NCBI GenBank assembly: GCA_025362615.1
Contig: JANYFQ010000266.1
Location: 1 to 29,391 of the forward strand
DNA from: Hymenobacter sp.
GTDB taxonomy: Bacteria; Bacteroidota; Bacteroidia; Cytophagales; Hymenobacteraceae
Direction of reading: 5' to 3'
Length of the DNA stretch: 29,391 nt
The position numbers and the translations under genes were made by a program. Shown piece after piece: positions 22,794 to 29,391 of this stretch. Numbering within the stretch: position 1 is the stretch's first letter; each line of letters begins with the position of its first letter. Under the pieces are notes generated by a model, which ran no database searches, was not told the origin of the DNA, and saw nothing but the letters and a program-made list of their open reading frames with translations.

Positions 22794-23969
22794 CTACTTG
22801 CTCAAGCCCTCCGGTGCGGGCAACGTCAGCCGGAATTGCCGGCTGCTTTTGCGGCCGTTCTTTGGCTGCCAACCGATGGCCACGGCCACCTGCCGGATGC
22901 CCTGGGCCTGCCAGGCGGCTACGGGCAGTTCGTCCTGCTGCGGCTGGGCGGGGTCGCGCTGTAGTTGGCGGGCCAACAGCACCCGCCCGCTGCCGGGTTC
23001 GGTGACGACGATGGTGAGCGCTGCCCGGCGTGGAAATTCATTCAGTGGCAAGCGGATGGTTGGTCCGCTTACGGCTGGGCCGGGCATTGCCGGAGCCGGT
23101 TCGCCGTTGGCCACCCATTGCGCCAGCAGCAGCGCGGGGGCCGCGCCGTGGGCCGCGCCCGCGCTCACGACGCGGTAGTGGTACTGCCCCGGCGCGGGCA
23201 GCGAGTCGCGCCAGGTGTAGGCGCTTTGGGGGCGGCCGAAGGTGTCGTGGCGCAGGGGCACCTGGGCCACCTCGACGCTGCGGTACTGGTGAACCTCGCG
23301 GCGCAGCACCCGGCAGGCCGTTGTGCCGGCCAGCGCCAGGGAGTCGGGCACTTGCCAGGCCAGTTCCACCACCCCGCCGACGGGTTGCAGCCGGACCGGG
23401 TTGGGCGGTTGGTAACTCACGGGCAAACCCAGCGCCTGGTGGCTGATTTGCAGCGTGAACCGGCAGTAATCCTTGAGGTAGCCGTCCACGCAGAGCAAAT
23501 ACGGGCGGCCTGCTGCCAACGAATCCAGGGTTACGAACACATCGTCCTGGGTGCCGAGCGAGGTGCAGCTCAGGATGCGGTACGTGGCGGGCTGGCAGGG
23601 CTGCCCGCTCAGTACCACGAGTTGTACGCCGCGCACGTCACGGCACTGCTGGCCCCCGATATTGACGAAGTAGCGCCCCGCTGCCGGGGGCGTGAACTCG
23701 AACCACTGGTCGTTGTGGTACTCGATGCACTTGCCGGTCAGGCGTTCGTCCACGCAACGGCGCTGCACGGTGCAGCCCGTGGTGCTGGCGGCAACAGTTT
23801 CTTCGAGGCGCAGGAGCCAGCGGTTTTCGAGGTCGTCGTTGGGGCACTGCGCCCGGCTGGGGTGCGCGGCGGCGAGTAGCAATAGCAGCAGCCAGAAAAA
23901 GGCCGTTCCGGCGGCGTACAAACGGCGAAAACGGGCGCGGAAACCTGGGGCCGGAAGCAGCTGGGACAA
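22794..23969 (-). CDS. Secreted hypothetical protein
   Basis: The protein has 391 residues from a TTG start. An Arg-rich N-terminus and the hydrophobic stretch GTAFFWLLLLLLAAAHPSRA form a signal peptide ending before Q-C-P-N-D-D. The mature part begins with a Cys-rich domain (T-G-C-T-V-Q-R-R-C-V-D; W-F-E-F-T-P-P-A-A-G-R-Y-F-V-N-I), like the bacterial pre-peptidase/CUB-like domains that cover exported proteins. It is followed by a fibronectin-like stretch (P-V-G-G-V-V-E-L-A-W-Q-V; Y-T-W-R-D-S-L-P-A-P-G-Q-Y-H-Y-R-V-V). There is no clear C-terminal sorting domain, although the last 70 residues are of similar size. It is a cell-surface or periplasmic protein of unknown function. Confidence 0.7.
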   Translation of the reverse strand: MSQLLPAPGFRARFRRLYAAGTAFFWLLLLLLAAAHPSRAQCPNDDLENRWLLRLEETVAASTTGCTVQRRCVDERLTGKCIEYHNDQWFEFTPPAAGRYFVNIGGQQCRDVRGVQLVVLSGQPCQPATYRILSCTSLGTQDDVFVTLDSLAAGRPYLLCVDGYLKDYCRFTLQISHQALGLPVSYQPPNPVRLQPVGGVVELAWQVPDSLALAGTTACRVLRREVHQYRSVEVAQVPLRHDTFGRPQSAYTWRDSLPAPGQYHYRVVSAGAAHGAAPALLLAQWVANGEPAPAMPGPAVSGPTIRLPLNEFPRRAALTIVVTEPGSGRVLLARQLQRDPAQPQQDELPVAAWQAQGIRQVAVAIGWQPKNGRKSSRQFRLTLPAPEGLSK

Positions 23970-23981
23970 AAAAGACGGGTT

Positions 23982-24311
23982 TTACGCGGCGGTCACGGCT
24001 TCGGGCTGGGCTGGGCGCAGCACTTCGTAGCGGGCCAGGATGCGCTCGTGGAAGCTGACGGGCAGCGTAGCCCAGTCGTGGATGTCAACCAGGATGGGCA
24101 GGTTGCTGTCGTCCAGAAGGTCGCGCAGCAAGCTGAGGCGTTGGAAGGGCAGGGCCTCCAGGTGGGGGCCGCGCACTACCAGGTCGAGGTCGCTGGCTTC
24201 ATGGGCTTCGCCGGTTACGCGGCTGCCGTAGGCCCATACTTCGGCGGCAGGGGGCAGCACCTGGCCCAGGATTTCATCGAGCATGGTGCGGTGGCGGGGC
24301 AGTAGTAGCAT
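23982..24311 (-). CDS. MNT-type nucleotidyltransferase antitoxin
   Basis: The protein has 109 residues from the ATG at 24311; an upstream start at 24368 would overlap the HEPN gene. AYGSRVTGEAHEASDLDLVV is the G-S-x10-D-x-D motif of minimal nucleotidyltransferases, followed by V-D-I-H-D-W with the third acidic residue. In MntA/HepT systems this enzyme transfers AMP to a Tyr next to the active site of the HEPN RNase and so silences it. The gene follows the HEPN gene with a 13-base gap, the usual order and spacing of this pair. Confidence 0.88.
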   Translation of the reverse strand: MLLLPRHRTMLDEILGQVLPPAAEVWAYGSRVTGEAHEASDLDLVVRGPHLEALPFQRLSLLRDLLDDSNLPILVDIHDWATLPVSFHERILARYEVLRPAQPEAVTAA

Positions 24312-24324
24312 GGCAGTAAGTGGT

Positions 24325-24741
24325 TTAGGTAAGCAAAGCCTGCTGCACAGCATGGGTATCGGCGGCAAAAGTGGGAAGCACCGCTACGGCTTCGTTGGCA
24401 TAATCGGCCCCGTACTCGCGGGCCGTGCGGTTGCGAATGTCGCGGTAGGCCAACCAGCGTTCGGCTACCTCGAACGGTAGAAGGCCGTACCTGGCTGCGT
24501 GGCGGATTACGGCCTTGTAAGTCAGCTTGTCAGCATCCCGGTTGGAGGCAAAGTAGGGGCGAAGCTTCTTCTTGAGAAGCTTGCCAACCACTTCCACCAG
24601 CAACTCAAATTCCTTCACACAAACCGAGCGGTACATATCCGCGTCGAGCGAGTCGGCGGCTGCCGTCTGGTAAAGCGCCAAGCCCCGGTCGAGGGTGTTG
24701 AGGCAACACTCGAAATGATTTATATCCAGCGGGTTTATCAT
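24325..24741 (-). CDS. HEPN-domain toxin partner of the MNT protein, altered active-site motif
   Basis: The protein has 138 residues from the ATG at 24741 (M-I-N-P-L-D-I-N-H-F). It is helical and of the HI0074 or nucleotidyltransferase-substrate-binding type: V-C-V-K-E-F-E-L-L-V-E-V-V-G-K, then AERWLAYRDIRNRTAREYGA. The family motif is R-x4-H-x-Y. Here it is Arg103-Asn-Arg-Thr-Ala-Arg108-Glu-Tyr110, so the catalytic His is Arg (CGC at 24418-24420, one base from CAC), while the modified Tyr is kept. The RNase may be inactive. It lies 20 bases after ccmE and may be expressed from the ccm transcript. Confidence 0.85.
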   Translation of the reverse strand: MINPLDINHFECCLNTLDRGLALYQTAAADSLDADMYRSVCVKEFELLVEVVGKLLKKKLRPYFASNRDADKLTYKAVIRHAARYGLLPFEVAERWLAYRDIRNRTAREYGADYANEAVAVLPTFAADTHAVQQALLT

Positions 24742-24761
24742 ACTCACTTCTGTGTACTGGC

Positions 24762-25190
24762 TTACTGCGCGGCCATCTCGCCGCCTTTCAAGTCCTTCTT
24801 CACGTACTTGCTGGGGCATTTGAGCAGAATTTTATCGGCCAGAAACACGTCGTTTTTGATGCAGCCGGTGATGACGACCTGCTCCGAAGTTTCAAAATCC
24901 TGGGGTTTTGGCTCGTTGTACACCACGCGCTGGGCCACCTGGGTCGAATCGACGAGCGTGAAGGCGAAGTAGTTGGGGTCTTTCAGCGGGTCGTATTCGA
25001 GGCCCACGATTTGCTTTTGGGCATCGCGCAGCAGGCGGCCCACTACGTGGACTTTGGTGGTGTTGCCCTCGGCAGCGCGGGCGCGGGCTTCGCCGAAGCC
25101 CACGTAAACACTGGCATCGGCGGTGGTACTGAGGATGATGGCCACGGCCACGGCGATGATGCCGAGGGCGAAGAGGTGGGATTTTCGCAT
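24762..25190 (-). CDS. ccmE: Cytochrome c maturation protein CcmE, CxxxY type
   Basis: The protein has 142 residues from the ATG at 25190 (M-R-K-S-H-L-F); a GTG six bases upstream is less likely. One N-terminal membrane anchor (FALGIIAVAVAIILS) is followed by a beta-barrel domain (T-K-V-H-V-V-G-R-L; A-F-T-L-V-D-S-T; V-V-I-T-G-C-I-K-N-D-V-F-L-A-D-K-I-L-L-K-C). CcmE is the periplasmic chaperone that carries haem from CcmC to the CcmF ligase. The classical haem-binding His (H-x-x-x-Y) is replaced by Cys in CPSKY, as in the CxxxY variants known from some other bacteria and archaea. It is the last ccm gene seen here; no ccmF follows. Confidence 0.9.
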   Translation of the reverse strand: MRKSHLFALGIIAVAVAIILSTTADASVYVGFGEARARAAEGNTTKVHVVGRLLRDAQKQIVGLEYDPLKDPNYFAFTLVDSTQVAQRVVYNEPKPQDFETSEQVVITGCIKNDVFLADKILLKCPSKYVKKDLKGGEMAAQ

Positions 25191-25238
25191 AATCACGAAT
25201 TTAAACGAATTTGGGGGATTTCACGAAGTGGTTACAGC

Positions 25239-25490
25239 CTACGCTTCGGCTTGCTTTTCGAGGCGGGCCACCTTGCGGTCGAGGGCGGCGAGGTAGGCCA
25301 GCAGGCCCGCGACGATGACGACGACCGAGGCCACGACAACGTATATTTTGCCGCTTTGGCGCAGGCCGTCGGCCATTTCGGGCTCGGTGGCAGCTGCGGC
25401 CTGGGCCAGGCAGCGGGCGAGGGGCAGCACGAGCAGCGCCAGGAGCAAGAAAGCGCGGCCGAAAAACTTCGGCAATGAATTGATTTTCAA
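25239..25490 (-). CDS. ccmD: CcmD family small membrane protein
   Basis: The protein has 83 residues from a TTG at 25490, one base after the ccmC stop. It carries a signal-like N-terminus (FFGRAFLLLALLVLPLARCLA) and one membrane helix (IYVVVASVVVIVAGLLAYLA), then a charged tail (D-R-K-V-A-R-L-E-K-Q). CcmD helps release holo-CcmE from the CcmABC complex. Size, topology and position between ccmC and ccmE support the call. Confidence 0.8.
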   Translation of the reverse strand: MKINSLPKFFGRAFLLLALLVLPLARCLAQAAAATEPEMADGLRQSGKIYVVVASVVVIVAGLLAYLAALDRKVARLEKQAEA

Positions 25491-25491
25491 A

Positions 25492-26253
25492 TTATTGTTC
25501 GTTTAGTTTTTCGCGCAGCAAGGCCAGGCGGCTGCTAACCTGGGTGAGCCAGAAGGAGAATAAAATCCAGCCGATGACGGCGGCGTAGAACACGGGCCGC
25601 ATGGTGCTGTCGAGGTCGTATTTGTTGAAGCCGGGGTTGCCGGTTTGGCCGGGGTGCAGGCTGTTGCCCGAAATGCGGGGCAGGATGAAAAGCAGCGGGA
25701 TGGCCGCCGCGAAAGCAAATATGTTATAAATAGCTGATATTCTGGCCCGTTGCTGCTCGTCGCGGAACGAGCCGCGCAGCACCAGGTAGCCGCCGTAGAT
25801 GAGCAGCGCCACGGCGGCGGCGTTGAGGCGGGGGTCGGGCGTCCACCACGCGCCCCAAGTGTATTTGGCCCACAGGCTGCCGGTGGCCAGCCCCAGCAGC
25901 CCCAGCACGATGCCCGCTTTGGCCGCCTCGTGGCTCAAAATGTCGAGCCGGGCCGACGGATTGCGTAAGTAACGGACCGAATACCAAACCGATACCAGCA
26001 TTACAAGTATCATGGCAAACCACATCGGAACGTGGAAAAACAGGTTGCGGATGCTCTCGTTCACGATGGGCAGGCGCGGCACATCGATGAGCAAGCCCGC
26101 CGCCGAAGCCGTCAGCAGCAGCAGACCGGTAAGGGTTTTCCAACTCCGGCCGGCCGTGCGTTGCTCGATGAGCCGCTGCCCGCCCCAGACGGCAAATACA
26201 GTGACCGCTAAACTGATGATTGAGATGATAATTCCTAAAACAGCTTTATTCAT
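25492..26253 (-). CDS. ccmC: Haem-handling membrane protein CcmC (CcsA family)
   Basis: The protein has 253 residues and about seven membrane helices. The W-G-x-W-W-x-x-D-P-R signature is present as KYTWGAWWTPDPRL. The flanking haem-ligand histidines are in F-F-H-V-P-M-W and N-S-L-H-P-G. CcmC loads haem onto CcmE on the outer face of the inner membrane. It lies downstream of ccmB and is coupled to ccmD. Confidence 0.93.
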   Translation of the reverse strand: MNKAVLGIIISIISLAVTVFAVWGGQRLIEQRTAGRSWKTLTGLLLLTASAAGLLIDVPRLPIVNESIRNLFFHVPMWFAMILVMLVSVWYSVRYLRNPSARLDILSHEAAKAGIVLGLLGLATGSLWAKYTWGAWWTPDPRLNAAAVALLIYGGYLVLRGSFRDEQQRARISAIYNIFAFAAAIPLLFILPRISGNSLHPGQTGNPGFNKYDLDSTMRPVFYAAVIGWILFSFWLTQVSSRLALLREKLNEQ

Positions 26254-26300
26254 GGTTAGTGTTTTCTAAAATATTGACTGCTTGGAGCGGCGAGGCTGGC

Positions 26301-26402
26301 GCGGGCGGGCGGCTTTTTTGCCGCCTGCCCGCTAATCGTTGAACGCCAGCCGTAGAAAACCTGACAATTAGCGGGCGGGCGGCGAAAAAGCCGTCCGCCC
26401 GC
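26301..26402. repeat. Two facing REP-like palindromes between ccmB and ccmC
   Basis: GCGGGCGGGCGGC pairs with a near-complement after a T6 loop (26301-26332), and the same word pairs again at 26371-26402. The two hairpins face each other around CTAAT/ATTAG. They are typical of extragenic palindromic repeats and may attenuate transcription between ccmB and ccmC. Confidence 0.75.
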
Positions 26403-26444
26403 ACCGCCTACGGCAAAAACCAGCTTTCTAAACACCCATAAAAC

Positions 26445-27113
26445 CTACCCCCGCCACAGAAATGGAAACAATAAGTAAGACACTGCGCCGACCAATAAGT
26501 TCAGCGCCCCAAGCGTGAGGACCGACTGACTGCTGACGCTCCAATCCAAGCCATCCAATGCGTTCTTGCTCACCCGAATAAGTAGCAACAGCATCGGTAT
26601 CATCACCGGGAAGCCCAGCACGGCCATCAGCGTGGCACCGTTGCCGCCGGCTCGTGCCGCAATGCCCGATACCAGCGTGAGCGTGGTGGCAAAGCCCAGC
26701 GCCCCCAGCGCCAGGTTGCCCGCGAAAAGCAGTAAATCTTGAATGGGGTTGCCCAAAAGAACGGTGTAGAGAAACAGCGCCACGGCCGCCACTGCTAAGA
26801 GCAACAAGGTATTATAAAGCATTTTGGCCAGGATGACAGCCTGCGGCGGCACCGCCGTGTAGTAGTACAGCCGCAACCCGGCGCTTTCTTGCATGAAGCT
26901 CTTGGCCACGGCATTGACGGCCGCAAAGAGCAGGATAATCCAGAGCAGCGCGTTCCAGGCGGGTGCGGGCGGGGTGCCGCCGCGCAGGCTGAAGCTCAAA
27001 AAGCACACAAATACCGTACTGCCGACGTAGAGCAGTAGCCCACCCAGCGTCGAACGCTGCCGCCATTCGAAACGAAAGTCTTTGACTAAGAGCGTGATGA
27101 TGTCGCGGAGCAA
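26445..27113 (-). CDS. ccmB: Haem exporter subunit CcmB
   Basis: The protein has 222 residues from a TTG at 27113 (L-L-R-D-I-I-T-L-L-V-K-D-F-R-F-E-W-R-Q-R). The frame is open further up to 27245, but a TATCTTTG box at 27151-27144 places the transcription start after those codons, and CcmB proteins begin at this point. About six membrane helices are seen (GLLLYVGSTVFVCFLSFSLR; LLLLAVAAVALFLYTVLLGN; FPVMIPMLLLLI). CcmB is the membrane part of the CcmAB ABC transporter that powers haem release; ccmA is not in the window. Confidence 0.9.
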   Translation of the reverse strand: MLRDIITLLVKDFRFEWRQRSTLGGLLLYVGSTVFVCFLSFSLRGGTPPAPAWNALLWIILLFAAVNAVAKSFMQESAGLRLYYYTAVPPQAVILAKMLYNTLLLLAVAAVALFLYTVLLGNPIQDLLLFAGNLALGALGFATTLTLVSGIAARAGGNGATLMAVLGFPVMIPMLLLLIRVSKNALDGLDWSVSSQSVLTLGALNLLVGAVSYLLFPFLWRG

Positions 27114-27143
27114 GCGGTTTGGAAGGCAGGAGATTTGCCGTTG

Positions 27144-27151
27144 CAAAGATA
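27144..27151 (-). promoter_or_regulatory. -7 box of the ccmB operon
   Basis: TATCTTTG (minus strand) matches TAnnTTTG and lies 31 bases before the TTG start of ccmB. It decides that start over the longer frame. Confidence 0.65.
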
Positions 27152-27222
27152 CGGCCGGTGGCAGCAGGACCTGGAACTTGTACCGCGAAGCTTCCATCCA
27201 CGCTTCGTTTCGCGTTGAACGT

Positions 27223-27374
27223 GTACCACCAAGCTGCGCTGCCACCGGAGGGGTCTCGCGTAGGCTGCCCTATAACGACACCGTTCAACGCGAGACCCCT
27301 CCGGTGGCAGCGCAGCTTGGCGTTACAGTCGTTCAGCGCGAGACCCCTCCGGTGGCAGCACAGCTTGGTGGTAC
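27223..27374. repeat. Three copies of a 38-base repeat, one inverted
   Basis: The unit begins CGCGAGACCCCTCCGGTGGC and ends GCTTGGTGGTAC. It occurs inverted at 27223-27260 and direct at 27289-27326 and 27337-27374, with one to three base differences. The inverted copy and its nearest direct copy can form a long hairpin with a 28-base loop. It lies between the beta-helix gene stop and the ccmB promoter and may act as a terminator. It looks like a dispersed non-autonomous (MITE/REP-like) element. Confidence 0.8.
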
Positions 27375-27385
27375 AGCATTACCTA

Positions 27386-28891
27386 CTACTCAACCACCAC
27401 GCGGGTCGTGGCCCAAGCTTCAAGCTGTTGTATATCAAGAGTATAAATGCCAATTGGCAGCCCGGCTACCTCAAATTTAACCGGGCCGGTACAGGTGGCA
27501 ACCACCGTGCGAACGGTGCGGCCAAGTGCATCGCGCAGGCGTAGCGTGGCGGGGCCGGTGGCGGGCAGCGTTACCGTCAGCACGTCGTGGGCGGGGTTGG
27601 GGGCTACCTGGGCCGTGAGTGGTACGGTAGTGCGGGTGGCCAGCACAGTAGCGCGGAATGGCTGGTAAGTGAGCACGCCCAGGGCCGGGCGGTCGGGGCG
27701 GTGCCAGACGTGGCTCTCGACGACGGCGGCCGAGTTGCTGCCCCAGTCGTTGTTCTGGGCCATCACGTCGTCGGCCATTTCGACGTAGAAATCGTAAATT
27801 ACGCCGCCGTTGGCGTTGTTATAGAGCAGGTTACGGCCCACGTCGGTGGTGTCGGCGCTGGCCAGGTTGCCGAAGCTGACGCTGGGGCCGGGCACGGTGC
27901 TGGTGAGCGAGGTGCGGAGCATCGTCACGCCCCAGAGGTTGCCGCGCAGGGTGTTGCGGCTGGCTACGCCGGTTAGGGTGCTGGTTCCCTGAATATTGAT
28001 GCCGCTGCCGCCCGTCTGGGCGTTGGGGTTGGTGTTGTTGTTCTCGATGACGTTGCGGGTGATGGTGACGTTGATGCCCGAACCTAGTACGGCAACGCCG
28101 TAGCGGTTGTTGGCCAGATAGTTGTTGCGAACAATGGCGCGGGTGCCCATGCCGCCCACCAGGTTGCTCAGCGCCAGGCCGCCGGCCATGTTGAAACGCC
28201 CTACAATGCGGCATCGCTCCACTACGATGGGCGTGGCCCCGCCCAGCCCGAGGTTGAGCTGCGGGTAGTTGGCGTTTTCGGTGTCGTTGTTAAGTATCTG
28301 ACAGTCTTGGATAACGGGCGAAGTTGGCCGGTTGGCCGGGCTGAGCACGGCCGAGCGGGCATTGCCGTAAATGCGGCAATGCGTCAGGCGGGCTGCACCG
28401 CCTGACAGGCTTACGGCCCCGCTGTTGGTATTGACCGTGCCAATGCGGGCCACCTGAAACCGCACCACGCAACTATCGAGCACCAGGCTGGCGTCCACCA
28501 CTTTAATACCGCCGCCGTACTCCACCACTGTTTTGCGAAGTCGTGAACCGGCGCTGCTGCCCGAAAACCACAGGCTGTGAAAAGGCGCGGCCGGGTTTTG
28601 CGCCGTGATGCGCACCGAGTCGGGCGGGTTGATGAGCAACACCCCGTCCACGTTCACCTGGGCCAATGAAGCCAGCTTTAGGGTAGCGTTGGTGTTGATG
28701 ATGAGGGTGTCGCGGGGGCTGAGGCGGAGGTTGCCGCCGATGGCGTACTCGCCGGTGCCGGTGGGGCTGACGTTGGAGCCGGGCGCGGCGGCAAGCTGCG
28801 GCAGCGTCCATTTTATGCCCGTGCCGGGGGTGGCGTACTGGGCGCGGGCGGCGGCGGGCAGCAGGGCGAGGAGCAGGAAAAGTTTTTTCAT
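27386..28891 (-). CDS. Secreted right-handed beta-helix protein with type IX secretion sorting tail
   Basis: The protein has 501 residues. A signal peptide MKKLFLLLALLPAAARA opens it. The body is a parallel beta-helix with recurring N-x-I-x-N-N and V-x-R-x-C-R/I-x-G units (IVRNNYLANNRYGVAVLGSG; ITRNVIENNNTNPN; VVERCRIVG), as in pectate-lyase-like or NosD-like repeat proteins. The last 85 residues are a typical C-terminal sorting domain: VAPNPAHDVLTVTLP, L-R-D-A-L-G-R-T-V, and L-P-I-G-I-Y-T-L-D-I. The protein is therefore exported across the outer membrane by the Por/type IX system. Substrate is unknown; no catalytic residues were assigned. Confidence 0.85.
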   Translation of the reverse strand: MKKLFLLLALLPAAARAQYATPGTGIKWTLPQLAAAPGSNVSPTGTGEYAIGGNLRLSPRDTLIINTNATLKLASLAQVNVDGVLLINPPDSVRITAQNPAAPFHSLWFSGSSAGSRLRKTVVEYGGGIKVVDASLVLDSCVVRFQVARIGTVNTNSGAVSLSGGAARLTHCRIYGNARSAVLSPANRPTSPVIQDCQILNNDTENANYPQLNLGLGGATPIVVERCRIVGRFNMAGGLALSNLVGGMGTRAIVRNNYLANNRYGVAVLGSGINVTITRNVIENNNTNPNAQTGGSGINIQGTSTLTGVASRNTLRGNLWGVTMLRTSLTSTVPGPSVSFGNLASADTTDVGRNLLYNNANGGVIYDFYVEMADDVMAQNNDWGSNSAAVVESHVWHRPDRPALGVLTYQPFRATVLATRTTVPLTAQVAPNPAHDVLTVTLPATGPATLRLRDALGRTVRTVVATCTGPVKFEVAGLPIGIYTLDIQQLEAWATTRVVVE

Positions 28892-28911
28892 GAGGCCCGC
28901 AAAGAACGGGT

Positions 28912-28934
28912 AGCGCGGGTTTTCAACCCGCGCT
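28912..28934 (-). terminator. Hairpin after the outer-membrane protein gene
   Basis: AGCGCGGGTT and AACCCGCGCT form a perfect 10-base stem with a TTC loop, four bases after the stop of the minus-strand barrel gene and before the beta-helix gene. It is GC-rich and without a clear U-tract. Confidence 0.55.
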
Positions 28935-28938
28935 GCCG

Positions 28939-29391
28939 CTAAAAATCATACCCCAGCGTGAAGTACGGTTTCGGGCCTTTGGTCACGTAATCCTGCTGGC
29001 CCCAGGCCAGGTCGAATTTGCCGTAAAAGCCTAGCAGCGTGGTGCGAATGCCGGCACCGTAACCAATCAAAAGAGGGTTGCGGAAGTTGGTGACGGTGGC
29101 CGAAAACGGGTTGATGGAGCCGCCGATAATCTGGGTGTTGAAGGAGTTGTTTTCGCTGAACGGGTTGGCCCCGGAGTACGCCGTACCGGCATCGGCGAAG
29201 CCAATGAGCTGCAGGTTGCGGAAGAAACCCGAATAAATGGGCCGGTGGGCAAAATACTGCACAATGGGAAACCGCAGCTCGGTGTTGAACAGAACGTAAC
29301 GTGAGCCGGTGCGGGTGTTGTAGTCGAACCCGCGCAGGTTGGTGATGTACTGCTGGTAAAATACCTGGCTGGGGTCGTCGGGTAGCTTGGT
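28939..29391 (-). CDS. Outer-membrane beta-barrel protein, Omp85/BamA-like C-terminus (partial)
   Basis: The frame is open from the window edge, with 150 residues to the stop. It reads FYQQYITNLRGFDYNTRTGS, then YVLFNTELRFPIVQYF, then N-L-Q-L-I-G-F-A-D-A-G-T-A-Y, and ends YFTLGYDF with the terminal aromatic of barrel proteins. L-R-G-F-x-x...N-x-E-L-R-F-P and F-x-D-x-G are hallmarks of Omp85/TamA-type barrels. In Bacteroidota they often sit at the end of WD40-like or TolB-like proteins. The N-terminal part is outside the window, so the full architecture is unknown. Confidence 0.8.
   Translation of the reverse strand, partial: TKLPDDPSQVFYQQYITNLRGFDYNTRTGSRYVLFNTELRFPIVQYFAHRPIYSGFFRNLQLIGFADAGTAYSGANPFSENNSFNTQIIGGSINPFSATVTNFRNPLLIGYGAGIRTTLLGFYGKFDLAWGQQDYVTKGPKPYFTLGYDF

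Noticed and set aside
27223..27374. Possible CRISPR array
   Set aside because: There are only three units, one inverted, with unequal spacers and no cas genes.

Overview
The window looks like a chromosomal segment of a high-GC member of the Bacteroidota, most likely Hymenobacter or a close relative. The evidence is several Bacteroidota-type promoters (TTG, about 19 bases, TAnnTTTG), an apparent type IX secretion sorting tail on a beta-helix protein, a CcmB-CcmC-CcmD-CcmE block with a CxxxY-type CcmE, frequent non-ATG starts, and GC-rich coding sequence. No tRNA or rRNA gene was seen.

Layout. (1) 1-1340: the 3' end of an IS5-type transposase abuts a umuD-like gene that has lost any umuC partner. 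A mostly empty stretch with one gene remnant follows. (2) 1340-9673, minus strand: a two-gene operon encodes an SF1 (Upf1-like) helicase and a 1705-residue protein made of W-D-W/L-S repeats ending in a DarT-type ADP-ribosyltransferase domain. No DarG macrodomain antitoxin is present. This is the strongest candidate for an undescribed defence system. (3) 9847-15686: a phage- or plasmid-derived replication/immunity module holds a VRR-NUC nuclease, DnaB, the tail of a replication protein, HTH proteins and a divergent Cro/XRE-S24 switch. VRR-NUC and DnaB each contain one in-frame TAG. A PD-(D/E)XK nuclease gene in the opposite orientation has been dropped into the module. (4) 15842-19329, minus strand: AIPR and a PD-(D/E)XK motif protein (DUF4420 type), apparently the tail of a Dcm/Vsr/MORC/Z1-type system. 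A Vsr fragment at 22326-22448 is probably another relic of it.

(5) 19418-22748, plus strand: an HNH endonuclease gene is followed by a three-gene module of STAS+GHKL ATPase, STAS-like (DUF4325-type) protein and PIN-domain protein. The module is bracketed by a second, truncated copy of the HNH gene's 3' end. It is the second candidate for a new system: a partner-switch-like pair feeding a PIN ribonuclease. (6) 22794-24741, minus strand: a secreted protein and a HEPN/MNT toxin-antitoxin pair whose HEPN toxin has Arg in place of the motif His. (7) 24762-29391, minus strand: housekeeping genes ccmE, ccmD, ccmC and ccmB, then a secreted beta-helix protein and an outer-membrane beta-barrel protein cut by the window edge. 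Dispersed palindromic repeats lie between them.

Taken together, 1 to about 24.7 kb is a mosaic defence/mobile island next to a conserved ccm locus. Domain assignments are by eye from motifs. No database search was possible.
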